Assembly (NCBI GenBank): GCA_040881945.1
Contig: JBBECF010000210.1
Location: forward strand, 1 to 54,618
DNA from: JBBECF01 sp040881945
GTDB taxonomy: Bacteria > Pseudomonadota > Alphaproteobacteria > Dongiales > Dongiaceae
Length of the DNA stretch: 54,618 nt
Direction of reading: 5' to 3'
In this document: positions 42,643 to 51,556 of the stretch, one piece after another
How the letters are laid out: every line of letters begins with the position of its first letter
Position numbering within the stretch: position 1 is the stretch's first letter
Made by a program: the position numbers and the translations under genes
Notes under the pieces: generated by a model
Seen by the model: the letters and a program-made list of their open reading frames with translations, nothing else
Databases searched by the model: none
Told to the model about the DNA's origin: nothing

Positions 42643-42655
42643 GGCGCGGCGGCGT

Positions 42656-43078
42656 TCAGCCGCCGAACATCTTCTTCAGGTTCTCGAAGCCGGCCGCATA
42701 GACGCCCTGCATGACCTTCACAGCCTCGCTCTCCGACGCGCCCTTGGGCTCGAAATCGCTCGACCACTCGACGGTGCAGCTCTGCGCGTTCTTGCCCTCG
42801 CGCACGCGCAGGGTCGAGCTGTAGTCGGCCACCGGCAGCGGGCCCTCGACGATGCTGTAGGTGTAGGTCCGCTCCTTGTCGTTCTTCTGCTCGAGCCGTT
42901 CGACGACGGTGCCGCCGCCGGCGAGCGTGAGGCGCCGCATTGTGGCGCCACCCTCGCGCGATTCGTCGCATTTCGCCACCGCCGGGTGCCACTTCGCCAT
43001 GGCGCCGAACCCGCCGATCATGGTCCACACGGTCTGCGCCGGGACCTCCAGGTTGGTCGACATGTTGACCTTTGCCAT
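42656..43078 (-). CDS. SRPBCC family protein
   Basis: A 140-residue START/polyketide-cyclase-like protein. It starts AKVNMSTNLEVPAQTVWTMIGGFGAMAKWHPAV, given here in part, which is the typical SRPBCC entry with Trp-His before the ligand pocket. It ends AAGFENLKKMFGG. It binds an unknown small hydrophobic ligand. It converges with the Lrp gene (13 bp) and is divergent from the permease operon. Confidence 0.87.
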   Translation of the reverse strand: MAKVNMSTNLEVPAQTVWTMIGGFGAMAKWHPAVAKCDESREGGATMRRLTLAGGGTVVERLEQKNDKERTYTYSIVEGPLPVADYSSTLRVREGKNAQSCTVEWSSDFEPKGASESEAVKVMQGVYAAGFENLKKMFGG

Positions 43079-43235
43079 TGCTTGCCTCCGCGCCTCTGCC
43101 CAGGATGCCGGGCCCCGACCGTACCCCGCCCGCCGCGTCGGGAAAAGGAGCTTGCGGGCCGCGCCCCGCTTGCCGCCCCGCCGTCGAGTCTCTAGTCTCG
43201 CCGCCGAAAGCCCGCGAAATCCGGCCCGTCCGCCC

Positions 43236-44084
43236 ATGTCCGACGCCTGGAAACGTTTCCGCCGCGACCGCCTCGCGCTGGTCGGCCTGGCGGTCGTCGT
43301 CGTCATGTCGGCGGCGGCGCTGCTGGCGCCGGCGATCGCGCCGCATGACCCGTCCGAACAGTTCTTCGACGGGCTGACGCTCGAGGGCGCGCCGATGCCG
43401 CCGGGCGGCAAGTACCCGCTCGGCACCGACCTGCTCGGCCGCGATCTCCTGTCGCGGCTGCTTTACGGCGCCCGCACCTCGCTCGTCATCGGGGTGGCGG
43501 CGAACGGCGCGGCGGTGCTCGTCGGCACGCTTCTCGGCGTCGTCGCCGGCTATGTCCAGGGCTGGGCCGGGGCGGCGATCATGCGCTTCACCGACCTGAT
43601 GATGGCGTTCCCGGCGCTGCTGCTGGCGATCGCGCTCGCCGCCATCTTCGCGCCCAGCTTGTGGATCGTCGCCATGGTCATCGCGCTGGTCAACTGGGTG
43701 CAGATCGCGCGGGTCGTCTACACCGAGACGACGGCGCTGGCGGCGCGCGAATACATCGAGGCGGCCCGCGCGCTCGGCGCCACCAACGCGCGCATCCTCG
43801 CCCTGCATTTGCTGCCGCATCTGGTGCCGACGGTCCTCGTCTACGCCACGCTCGGCATCGCGACGACCGTGCTGCTCGAGGCGACGCTGTCCTTCCTCGG
43901 CATCGGGGTGCGGCCGCCGACGCCGTCCTGGGGCGGCATCATCTTCGAAAGCCAGTCCTATTTCCTGTCGGCGCCGTGGCTGGTGTTCTTCCCGGGCGCC
44001 GCCATCATGCTGCTGGCGCTGTCCTTCAACCTGGTCGGCGACGCGCTGCGCGACGCCCTCGACCCGACCCAGCGCGGCCGCTGA
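43236..44084 (+). CDS. ABC transporter permease (DppC-like)
   Basis: A 282-residue inner-membrane permease of the peptide/opine/nickel uptake family. An N-terminal helix (LALVGLAVVVVMSAAALLAPA, split at 20) is followed by PLGTDLLGRDLLSRLLYGARTSL, characteristic of DppC/OppC. The coupling loop is EYIEAARALGATNARILALHLLPH. It is the first gene of the transporter operon, and its stop overlaps the next start (TGATG). Confidence 0.92.
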   Translation: MSDAWKRFRRDRLALVGLAVVVVMSAAALLAPAIAPHDPSEQFFDGLTLEGAPMPPGGKYPLGTDLLGRDLLSRLLYGARTSLVIGVAANGAAVLVGTLLGVVAGYVQGWAGAAIMRFTDLMMAFPALLLAIALAAIFAPSLWIVAMVIALVNWVQIARVVYTETTALAAREYIEAARALGATNARILALHLLPHLVPTVLVYATLGIATTVLLEATLSFLGIGVRPPTPSWGGIIFESQSYFLSAPWLVFFPGAAIMLLALSFNLVGDALRDALDPTQRGR

Positions 44085-45004
44085 TGCTCGCCTATCTGGC
44101 CCGGCGCCTGACTGCCTCGCTCCTGATCCTGCTCGGCGTCACGGCCGTCACGTTCTGCCTGACCTTCCTCATCCCGGCCGACCCGGTGCGCATGATCGCC
44201 GGCCGCAACGCGACGCCCGCGGTGGTCGAATCGATCCGCCATCAGCTCGGCCTCGACCGGCCGCTGCCGGTGCAGTACGCGAGCTACCTCGCCCGCCTCG
44301 CCCAGGGCGACCTCGGCCGCTCCTACGTCCAGAAGACCGAGGTGGCGGCATTGATCCGAAGCCGGTTGCCGGCGACGCTGCTGCTCATGGCCGGCGCCAT
44401 CGCGGCCGAGCTGCTGATCGGCCTGCCGGCCGGCATCTTCGCCGCCACCCGCCGCGGCCGGCCGGCCGACCGCGGCATCATGATCCTGTCGTTCGTCGGC
44501 GTCTCCGCCCCGCAGTTCGTCGTCGGGCTGCTGCTGCTCTATGTCTTCGCCAACCTGCTCGGCTGGTTCCCGCTGAGCGGCTATGGCACGCCCGCCCACC
44601 TGGTGCTGCCGGCGCTCTCCCTCGGCATCGCCGGCGGCGGCTGGTATTCGCGCATGATGCGCTCGTCGATGGTCGAGGTGCTGCGCCACGACTACATCCG
44701 CACCGCCCGCGCCAAGGGCCTGTCGGAACCCGGCGTGGTCCTGGTGCATGGCCTGCGCAACGCGATCCTGCCGGTGATCGCCATGATCGGCCTCGACATC
44801 GGCATCTTCATGAGCGGCGCGGTGGTGATCGAATCGGTGTTCGGGTGGCCCGGCATCGGCCAGCTCGCCTGGCAGGCGATCCAGCGCATCGACATCCCGA
44901 TCATCATGGGGGTGACGCTGGTCGCCGCCGCGGGGATCGTGCTCGGCAACCTGCTGGCCGACCTGGTGACGCCGCTCATTGACCCGCGCATCAGACTGCG
45001 GTGA
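44084..45004 (+). CDS. ABC transporter permease (DppB-like)
   Basis: A 306-residue permease partner of the previous gene. It begins MLAYLARRLTASLLILLGVTAV, has GRSYVQKTEVAALIRSRLPATLLL, the coupling loop DYIRTARAKGLSEPGVVLVHGLRNA, and the usual C-terminal LADLVTPLIDPRIRLR. The last 89 bp (44916-45004) recur at 48821-48909 beyond the restriction-modification island. The order permease-permease-binding protein is therefore broken by an insertion placed exactly after this stop codon. Confidence 0.92.
   Translation: MLAYLARRLTASLLILLGVTAVTFCLTFLIPADPVRMIAGRNATPAVVESIRHQLGLDRPLPVQYASYLARLAQGDLGRSYVQKTEVAALIRSRLPATLLLMAGAIAAELLIGLPAGIFAATRRGRPADRGIMILSFVGVSAPQFVVGLLLLYVFANLLGWFPLSGYGTPAHLVLPALSLGIAGGGWYSRMMRSSMVEVLRHDYIRTARAKGLSEPGVVLVHGLRNAILPVIAMIGLDIGIFMSGAVVIESVFGWPGIGQLAWQAIQRIDIPIIMGVTLVAAAGIVLGNLLADLVTPLIDPRIRLR
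44916..45004 (+). repeat. Left flanking direct repeat of the restriction-modification island
   Basis: The 3' end of the dppB-like gene. It matches 48821-48909 at 85 of 89 positions. All four differences are third-codon-position G/C swaps (GTC/GTG, CTG/CTC, GTG/GTC, CGG/CGC) that leave the protein unchanged. Confidence 0.93.
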
Positions 45005-45171
45005 CATGGGCGCCGACGCCGGGCGTTGTGCTCAAAGAACGCCCGCGAGGCTTACCAAAATACGCTTGCCGTTGACCGCCGCGGCCGTATCGTGTTCCGT
45101 CTCTTCCTGCGTCGCGCGACAACGGCCGATGGTGCTGGCTGCGCCCGCATCTATCTGGAGGGCAAATAGCA

Positions 45172-47262
45172 GTGGCGCGCAGGCGAACAACTGCATCGAC
45201 TGGCCAGGAACGGATACTTTTGCCGGGGCGCAGACCGGAGGAGCTTGTCCTCACATTTGCGGGCAACATAGTCAAGCATCTCGGCGTGCAGATGTACGCC
45301 GGTCGACCCGTTCCGGCAATCGCGGAGCTCATTTCTAACGCTTGGGACGCGGACGCAATCAAGGTCGATGTTCGCCTTCCGCTTGACGAGGCCTGGGACC
45401 CCGACAACCATCAGCAGTTCATCGAGGTTTCGGACAACGGCAATGGGATGACGTGGGACATGGTGCGCGACGCCTATCTTGACGTCGGCCGTGACCGGCG
45501 TGAAGTCGAGAGAAGCGATCGGTCTCCTAGCGGTCGCCCGCTTCAAGGACGAAAGGGGGTAGGCAAGCTTGCGGGCTTTGGCATTGCCGACACGCTGGAG
45601 GTTCAGACCGTCCACAACGACGCGGACTCGGTCGTCCGCGAAAAGGTTCTCATATGGTTCAAACTCGACCTGTCCGATCTAAAGAAGGTGAAGCGCGGAC
45701 CCGCTCCGGTCGAAGTGATTTTTGCTGGACCCGTGAGCAAGGCTCCCGCCGGAGCCAGAAAGACAAAGGGGACCACGGTCACGCTGCGGCGGCTCCAGCA
45801 GCGGAGGGTTCAGAACGCCGACCGGTTCCACCACAGCATGGCCCAGCGGTTCCTGCTCGTTGGCCCGAAGTTTCGGGTCAGGATCAACGGCCAGGACTTG
45901 CGCGAGGAGGACATAGATCTCCAGTGGAGATGGCCAGAGAGAGGATGGGCCATGGAAGAGGTCTCAGGTTGCGGTCCGGTGCACTATTGGATCGGCTTCA
46001 CGCCCGCGCCGAGAAAACAAAACGAAGGGGAGCTTAGCGGGGTTCTGGTTTACACCCGGGACAAGATTTCCCAAGAGGCGACGCTCTTCGAAATCAGCGG
46101 CGGCGTTACGGGCCAGCACGGACTGCGCTACCTGGTCGGCATGGTCAGGGCGGAGTGGCTCGATGCCGGCGTTGACTCTCCCGACTACATAGCGACTCCA
46201 CGGGACTCCATTGCTTGGGAAAGCCCGCAGGGCGCGGCATTCAAGGAGTGGGGACAGCGACTGCTGCGAAAGTACCTCGCGGAATGGGCGAAGCTTAGGA
46301 CTGAACTTCGCGTCAGACAGATTAAGGAAGTCAGCCCGGAGGTGATGGCCCGCATTGAGCGCCTTGCCCCTTCCTACAGGGCAGTCGCCCTTCAATTTGT
46401 GGACAAATTCAAGTCGGTGGAAATGGAGCCGGGCGAGTTCGAAGACATTCTTGCCTGGTTTCTTGACGCCCTTGAGAACGCGACGCTGCGAAGCATCCTT
46501 CAAAAGCTCCGCGAAACGGACATTGCCGACCTCCAGCAATTGGACGAGTTGTTCACGAAGATGGAGGTCAGAACCGCCGTCACCCTGCTTCAAATCATCG
46601 ACAGCAACCTGGCCGCGATAGAGACCCTCGAAAAGATGCATCAACAGGATGCAAAGGAGCGCGGCGTCATCTCCAAGCACCTGGAGAAAAATCCATGGCT
46701 CATTGACCCGACCTGGATGCTCAACAAGGCCGAAGGGCGAGTCGCCACCTGGATAAGAAAGGAATTCGGACTCGATAAGAAAACGAAGAAGGGCGACGCG
46801 GACCGCGTTGACTTTTTTTGCGTCGCTGTCGGGGGAACGTTACACATCGTCGAAATCAAGCGGGGCGCGCACGTTGCCACGACGCCTGACATCAACCAAG
46901 CGGACAGGTATCGAAAGTACGTGAAAAAGCGGTTTGACGAACTGACTGATCCGAAGGCGATTAAGTACTCATACGTTCAAAGTTACCTCATCGCCGCCGA
47001 ACTGCATGACGACGCAGAGAGCACGAAGGTAGCCTTTGCCGACAAGGGGTGGGTTTTTTTCACGACCTGGGACGACCTCATTGAACGCGCGAAACGGAGC
47101 CATCATCAGTTCAGGGAGATATTTCAAAAGAGAGCCACCGAAGTGGACGAACCCGCGGCCCTTGAGGGCGAAGAACGCGCCGCCAAAGTCCAACTGGTTG
47201 CGAAGTCCAAATCCAAGCCAAACGTGGCCGACGGGCGCAAAAAAAAGAGGCGAAAGAAGTGA
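45172..47262 (+). CDS. GHKL (MutL/MORC-like) ATPase fused to Shedu-like nuclease domain
   Basis: A 696-residue protein. The N-terminal GHKL ATPase has the N box AIAELISNAWDADAI (about residue 53), the G1 box DNGNGM (about residue 88) and the G2 box GRKGVGKLAGFGIAD (about residue 127). After an S5-like transducer and helical region, the C-terminus has KHLEKNPWLIDPTW and a PD-(D/E)XK core, RVDFFCVAVGGTLHIVEIKRG (Asp near 546, Glu-Ile-Lys near 562; one residue over twenty is trimmed in other mentions), resembling the DUF4263/Shedu nucleases. MutL/MORC-type ATPases are known from bacterial restriction-modification operons, where they likely drive cleavage of unmodified DNA. Start GTG 45172; it overlaps the methyltransferase by GTGA. 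Confidence 0.85.
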   Translation: MARRRTTASTGQERILLPGRRPEELVLTFAGNIVKHLGVQMYAGRPVPAIAELISNAWDADAIKVDVRLPLDEAWDPDNHQQFIEVSDNGNGMTWDMVRDAYLDVGRDRREVERSDRSPSGRPLQGRKGVGKLAGFGIADTLEVQTVHNDADSVVREKVLIWFKLDLSDLKKVKRGPAPVEVIFAGPVSKAPAGARKTKGTTVTLRRLQQRRVQNADRFHHSMAQRFLLVGPKFRVRINGQDLREEDIDLQWRWPERGWAMEEVSGCGPVHYWIGFTPAPRKQNEGELSGVLVYTRDKISQEATLFEISGGVTGQHGLRYLVGMVRAEWLDAGVDSPDYIATPRDSIAWESPQGAAFKEWGQRLLRKYLAEWAKLRTELRVRQIKEVSPEVMARIERLAPSYRAVALQFVDKFKSVEMEPGEFEDILAWFLDALENATLRSILQKLRETDIADLQQLDELFTKMEVRTAVTLLQIIDSNLAAIETLEKMHQQDAKERGVISKHLEKNPWLIDPTWMLNKAEGRVATWIRKEFGLDKKTKKGDADRVDFFCVAVGGTLHIVEIKRGAHVATTPDINQADRYRKYVKKRFDELTDPKAIKYSYVQSYLIAAELHDDAESTKVAFADKGWVFFTTWDDLIERAKRSHHQFREIFQKRATEVDEPAALEGEERAAKVQLVAKSKSKPNVADGRKKKRRKK

Positions 47263-48365
47263 AAGTCGGAAAACCTGTGGCCATCGACCTTTTTGCCGGA
47301 TGCGGTGGCCTCACGAAAGGGCTCCGCGACGCGGGATTTCAAGTGGCGGCGGCAGTCGAGATTGACCCAGCAGCGTCTCGTACCTACCGGTGGAACAACC
47401 GGCGCACCACGTTGATTGAGAAAGACGTACGCGAGGTGTCCGCCGAAGAGCTGCTGCGCGCGGCCGGGGGAAAGCGGATTTCCCTCTTGGCCGGTTGCGC
47501 CCCCTGCCAGGGGTTTTGCTCCCTGACGATCAAGCGTGAGCAGGAGGACCCGCGTAACGAACTTTTGCTCGTCATGGGCCAACTTATCGAAGGAATTCAA
47601 CCCGAAGCGATCATGATGGAGAATGTCCCCGGCTTGGCGGATCGGGGCGAGCCAATCTTTAAGAAGTTCTTGAAGGTCCTTCGGCGGCTCGGATACAGGT
47701 ATGAATGGCACGTTGAGCAGATGGCGAATTTTGGGATTCCGCAATCACGACGACGGCTGGTCCTATTGGCCGGCCGTGGGTTTCGCATAGCTTTCCCTTC
47801 GGCATCGCACGTACGGTCGCCAAAGCCCGGTTCCAGGCAGGATTCGTGGAGAACGGTGCGAGACGGCATTAGCCACATGAGTGCCCCGGTTACGCTGAGC
47901 GCGGCACTCGAGAACGGTAGTCCGCAGTCGCACGACTGGCACGTAGTTCGTGACCTCCAACCGCAGACCAAGAAGCGCCTCAAGGCGGCCCAGCCTGGAC
48001 AAACGTGGCTGAAGGTCAAGGAGTCGCTGCGACCGCATTGCCACCGGAACGGCTACGACGGGTTCACGAATGTGTACGGGCGGATGGCCTGGGATCAGGC
48101 CTCACCGACCATCACCGGCGGATGCACGACCCCGTGCAAGGGAAGGTTCGGTCACCCGGACAAGCGTCGATACACCATCTCCGTACGTGAAGCGGCCTTG
48201 CTTCAGACCTTCCCCGCGAACTATCGCTTCGTCACCGACCAGATGGACGCAGTGTGCGACATGATCGGCAACGCGGTCCCGCCCCTCTACGCCAAATTGG
48301 CCGGCAAGAAAGTGTTGGAGGCACTGAACGGTCGCCGCTCTCGAAAGGATGACACGAGAATATGA
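47259..48365 (+). CDS. DNA cytosine-5 methyltransferase
   Basis: A 368-residue C5-cytosine methyltransferase from GTG 47259. Conserved motifs in order: I, IDLFAGCGGLTKGLRDAGF; IV, GCAPCQGFC with the catalytic Cys (about residue 82); VI, MMENVPGL; VIII, PQSRRRLVLLAG; IX/X, RYTISVREAALLQTFP and MIGNAVPPLYAKL. The variable target-recognition region is short (about residues 185-290), and the recognition sequence cannot be told. It protects host DNA from the coupled GHKL nuclease. It overlaps the Vsr gene by ATGA. Confidence 0.94.
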   Translation: MKVGKPVAIDLFAGCGGLTKGLRDAGFQVAAAVEIDPAASRTYRWNNRRTTLIEKDVREVSAEELLRAAGGKRISLLAGCAPCQGFCSLTIKREQEDPRNELLLVMGQLIEGIQPEAIMMENVPGLADRGEPIFKKFLKVLRRLGYRYEWHVEQMANFGIPQSRRRLVLLAGRGFRIAFPSASHVRSPKPGSRQDSWRTVRDGISHMSAPVTLSAALENGSPQSHDWHVVRDLQPQTKKRLKAAQPGQTWLKVKESLRPHCHRNGYDGFTNVYGRMAWDQASPTITGGCTTPCKGRFGHPDKRRYTISVREAALLQTFPANYRFVTDQMDAVCDMIGNAVPPLYAKLAGKKVLEALNGRRSRKDDTRI

Positions 48366-48814
48366 GCCGGTGGCCTGGAAACGCTCAAAGGGAATGCACA
48401 ACTTTCGGAGGCTTATCTCGTGGGCAATTGATGTCTCGCGTGCGTAGCACTGGAAACCAAACGACGGAGAAGCGGCTGGCTTCGTTACTCCGAATGTCAG
48501 GATTGTCCGGCTGGCGACGGCACCAACCTCTTCCTGGAAAGCCGGATTTTGTATGGGGCGCGTTTCAAGTAGCCGTATTCGTTGACGGGTGCTTCTGGCA
48601 CGGGCACGACTGCGGTAAGAACGTCACTCCGAAAACAAACGCTGAAAAGTGGCACCAGAAGATCAATCACAACAGGGCTCGGGACCGCCAAGTAACGCGC
48701 CTGTTGCGGAATCAAGGATGGAACGTGATACGCATATGGGAATGCAAGCTTACCAAGAACCGTGGTCAATGCGTGTCCAGAATTCGGAAGGCGGTTGAAG
48801 GTGCGATCCAGTAG
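48362..48814 (+). CDS. vsr: Very short patch repair endonuclease (Vsr)
   Basis: A 150-residue T:G mismatch endonuclease. It shows RGQLMSRVRSTGNQTTEKRLASLLR, the catalytic Asp in LPGKPDFVW (about residue 60) and the zinc/catalytic block FVDGCFWHGHDC (about residues 72-83), then RDRQVTRLLRNQGWNVIRIWEC. Vsr corrects T:G mismatches that arise by deamination of the 5-methylcytosine made by its partner methyltransferase. The TGA stop region is followed 7 bp later by the right flanking repeat. Confidence 0.93.
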   Translation: MSRWPGNAQRECTTFGGLSRGQLMSRVRSTGNQTTEKRLASLLRMSGLSGWRRHQPLPGKPDFVWGAFQVAVFVDGCFWHGHDCGKNVTPKTNAEKWHQKINHNRARDRQVTRLLRNQGWNVIRIWECKLTKNRGQCVSRIRKAVEGAIQ

Positions 48815-48820
48815 AGGAAC

Positions 48821-48909
48821 CGCTGGTGGCCGCCGCGGGGATCGTGCTCGGCAACCTGCTCGCCGACCTGGTCACGCCGCTCATTGACCCGCGCATCAGA
48901 CTGCGCTGA
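48821..48909 (+). repeat. Right flanking direct repeat of the restriction-modification island
   Basis: Second copy of the dppB-like 3' end, including its own TGA stop, without the rest of the gene. It restores the original junction towards the binding-protein gene. Confidence 0.93.
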
Positions 48910-48931
48910 TATGCGCCGGACACCCGCCGCC

Positions 48932-48965
48932 GGCAAAGGTTAATGCACGGCAAAAGTTAATGCAC
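48932..48965 (+). repeat. 17-bp tandem repeat upstream of the binding-protein gene
   Basis: GGCAAAGGTTAATGCAC followed directly by GGCAAAAGTTAATGCAC. It lies 35 bp before ATG 49000. It could be a recent slippage duplication or paired protein-binding sites. Confidence 0.7.
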
Positions 48966-48999
48966 GCCGGCAGGCCGGGGAAACAGGGAGGAACAAGAC

Positions 49000-50622
49000 A
49001 TGAGTCGCTTGGCCATGACCGCCGCGGCCGCGTTGCTTGCCGCCGCGACGGCGCTGTCGGCCGCCGCCGAGACGCCGAAGCAGGGCGGCAGCGCCGTCGT
49101 CACCTTCAACAACGACCTGACCACCCTCGACCCGGCGGTCGGCTATGACTGGCAGAACTGGTCGGTGATCAAGGGCATCTTCGACGGCCTGATGGACTAC
49201 AAGCCGGGCACGACCGAGCTCGTTCCCGACCTGGCCGAAAGCTATTCCATCTCCGACGACGGTTTGACCTACACCTTCAAGCTGCGCGGCGGCGTCAAAT
49301 TCCACAACGGCCGGGCCCTCACCGCCGCCGACATCAAGTATTCGATCGAGCGCGCCGTCAACCCGGCGACCCAGAGCCCCGGCGCCGGCTATTTCGGCAC
49401 GATCAAGGGGTACGACGACTTCGCCGCGGGCAAGGCCCCGGAGCTGACCGGCATCGCCGCGCCCGACGAGGGCACCGTGGTCATCACGTTGAGCCGGCCC
49501 GATGCCCCGTTCCTGCACGTCATGGCGATCAACTTCGGCTACGCCGTGCCGCGCGAGGATGTCGAGAAGTACGGCGCCGATTTCGGCAAGAACCCGGTCG
49601 GCACCGGCGCCTTCAAGTTCGTCGAGTGGATCTCGGGCCAGCGTCTGGTCCTGGAGCGGAACGCCGACTATTTCCGCCCCGGCGTTCCCTACCTCGACCG
49701 GCTCACCTTCGAGTTCGGCCAGGACCCCACGGTGGCGGTGCTGCGCCTGAAGCGCGGCGAGATCGACATCGTGGGCGACGGCCTGCCGCCGGCCCAGTTC
49801 GTCCAGGAGATCGGCGACCCCGCCAACAAGGACCTGATCGTCGAGGGCGATCAACTGCACACCGGCTACGTCACGCTCAACGTCAAGGTCAAGCCGTTCG
49901 ACAACAAGCTGGTGCGCCAGGCGGTCAACATGGCGATCAACAAGGAGCGCATCCTGCGCATCATCAACAACCGCGGCGCGGCGGCGAACCAGCCCCTGCC
50001 GCCGGCCATGCCGGGCTACGACAAGGGCTATCAGGGCTATGCCTTCGACCCCGACAAGGCGAAGGCGCTGCTCGCGGAAGCCGGGGTCGGGAGCGGCTTC
50101 GAGACCGAGCTCTATGCCATGAACGTCGACCCGAACCCGCGCATCGCCCAGGCCATCCAGCAGGACCTGGCGGCGGTCGGCATCAAGGCCGAGATCAAGT
50201 CCCTGGCCCAGGCGGCGGTGATCGCCGCGGGCGGCACCGAGGGCCAAGCGCCGATGATCTGGTCGGGCGGCATGGCGTGGATCGCGGACTTCCCGGACCC
50301 GTCCAACTTCTACAGCGTGATCCTCGGCTGCGCCGGCGCCGTGCCGGGCGGCTGGAACTGGTCGTGGTACTGCAACGAGGGACTCGATGCCCGGGCGGCC
50401 GAGGCCGACGCCATGGTCGGCGACGCCCAGGCGGCGGCGCGGCAGGAGGCGTGGCGCTCGATCTTCATCGACGTCATGGCCGACGCGCCGTGGGCGCCGA
50501 TCTTCAACGAGAAGCGGTTCACGTATCACTCGGCTCGGCTGGGCGGCGAGCCGATCCTGTTCACCGACCCGATCCACATCCCGGTCAGCTACGACTACAT
50601 CTACGCCAAGGATGCCCAGTAG
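49000..50622 (+). CDS. ABC transporter substrate-binding protein (DppA-like, SBP family 5)
   Basis: A 540-residue periplasmic protein. The Sec signal is AMTAAAALLAAATALSAAAE. The mature protein has the family 5 pattern LTTLDPAVGYDWQNWSVIKG, LVPDLAESYSISDDGLTYTFKLR, NPVGTGAFKFVEWISGQRLVLERN and RQAVNMAINKERIL. It delivers a peptide or amide-like solute to the two permeases encoded on the other side of the island. AGGGAGGA precedes ATG 49000. It overlaps the next gene by 11 bp. Confidence 0.92.
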   Translation: MSRLAMTAAAALLAAATALSAAAETPKQGGSAVVTFNNDLTTLDPAVGYDWQNWSVIKGIFDGLMDYKPGTTELVPDLAESYSISDDGLTYTFKLRGGVKFHNGRALTAADIKYSIERAVNPATQSPGAGYFGTIKGYDDFAAGKAPELTGIAAPDEGTVVITLSRPDAPFLHVMAINFGYAVPREDVEKYGADFGKNPVGTGAFKFVEWISGQRLVLERNADYFRPGVPYLDRLTFEFGQDPTVAVLRLKRGEIDIVGDGLPPAQFVQEIGDPANKDLIVEGDQLHTGYVTLNVKVKPFDNKLVRQAVNMAINKERILRIINNRGAAANQPLPPAMPGYDKGYQGYAFDPDKAKALLAEAGVGSGFETELYAMNVDPNPRIAQAIQQDLAAVGIKAEIKSLAQAAVIAAGGTEGQAPMIWSGGMAWIADFPDPSNFYSVILGCAGAVPGGWNWSWYCNEGLDARAAEADAMVGDAQAAARQEAWRSIFIDVMADAPWAPIFNEKRFTYHSARLGGEPILFTDPIHIPVSYDYIYAKDAQ

Positions 50623-51556
50623 CCGCGCCCATACGCTGCACGAGCGCCACAGTCACATCGGCTGGAACAACGCGTTCCCGCCGGTGCTGACCGTGGCGCC
50701 GGGCGAGTCGGTGGAATTCCGCACCATCGACTCCTCGGGCGGACAGATCGGGCCGAAATCGACGGTCGCGGATATCGCCGCCCTCGACTTCGGCAAGGTC
50801 AACCCGGTCACCGGCCCCGTCGTCATCGACGGGGCCGCGCCGGGCGACGCGGTCAAGGTCACGGTGCTGTCGTTCCGGCCCTCGGGCTGGGGCTGGACCG
50901 CCAACATCCCCGGCTTCGGCCTGCTCGCCGACCGGTTCCCCGAGCCGGCGCTTAACTTGTGGACCTACGATCCCGGCGCGCTCGCCCCGGCGCTGTTCGG
51001 GCCGGGCGGGCGCGTGCCCTTGCGGCCGTTCTGCGGCACCATCGGCCTCGCCCCGGCCGAGCCAGGCCAGCACAGCATCGTCCCGCCGCGCCGCGTCGGG
51101 GGCAACATGGACATCCGCGACATGGCGGCCGGCACCGAGCTCTATCTGCCGGTCGAGGTTCCGGGCGGCCTGTTCTCGGTCGGCGACACCCACGCCGCCC
51201 AGGGCGACGGCGAGGTCTGCGGCACGGCGATCGAAAGTCCGATGGTCGTGGCGCTCAAATTCGACCTGGTGAAAGCCGCGAAGCTGCGCTTCCCGCGATT
51301 CACCACCCAGGGACCGGACCGGCGCGGCTTCGACGCCAAGGGCTACGAGGTGACGACCGGCATCGGCCCCGACCTGATGGAGGGGGCGCGCGCGGCGGTC
51401 GCCGGCATGATCGACCTGTTGTCGGCACGGCACGGCCTCGCCGCGGTCGATGCCTACATGCTGTGCAGCGTCGCCGGCGATTTGCGCATCAGCGAGATCG
51501 TCGATCAGCCCAACTGGGTGGTGTCGATGTATTTCCCGCGCGTGATCTTCGAGTGA
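50612..51556 (+). CDS. Acetamidase/formamidase family protein
   Basis: A 314-residue FmdA/AmdA-type amidase, unrelated in fold to AmiE. Motifs: HSHIGWNNAFPPVLTVAPGE, RVGGNMDIRDMAAGTELYLPVE (about residues 161-182), LFSVGDTHAAQGDGEVCGTAIE with the metal-binding Asp-His, and YMLCSVAGDLRISEIVD. It hydrolyses short amides to ammonia plus acid. Encoded between the binding protein and the ABC ATPases with overlaps on both sides, it suggests that the transporter imports an amide that this enzyme splits. Confidence 0.9.
   Translation: MPSSRAHTLHERHSHIGWNNAFPPVLTVAPGESVEFRTIDSSGGQIGPKSTVADIAALDFGKVNPVTGPVVIDGAAPGDAVKVTVLSFRPSGWGWTANIPGFGLLADRFPEPALNLWTYDPGALAPALFGPGGRVPLRPFCGTIGLAPAEPGQHSIVPPRRVGGNMDIRDMAAGTELYLPVEVPGGLFSVGDTHAAQGDGEVCGTAIESPMVVALKFDLVKAAKLRFPRFTTQGPDRRGFDAKGYEVTTGIGPDLMEGARAAVAGMIDLLSARHGLAAVDAYMLCSVAGDLRISEIVDQPNWVVSMYFPRVIFE

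Larger units (their letters stand above)
45005..48820 (+). mobile_element. Restriction-modification island inserted behind the dppB-like gene
   Basis: About 3.8 kb of lower-GC DNA between two copies of the permease 3' end. It carries three overlapping same-strand genes: GHKL ATPase-nuclease, DNA cytosine methyltransferase and Vsr. No integrase, transposase or inverted ends are seen. Insertion with a long target duplication is a reported mode of movement for restriction-modification genes. The first 167 bp (45005-45171) hold no gene and presumably the promoter. Confidence 0.8.

Noticed and set aside
45005..48820. A phage or transposon as carrier of the restriction-modification genes
   Set aside because: No integrase, transposase, terminal inverted repeats or phage genes can be found between the direct repeats.
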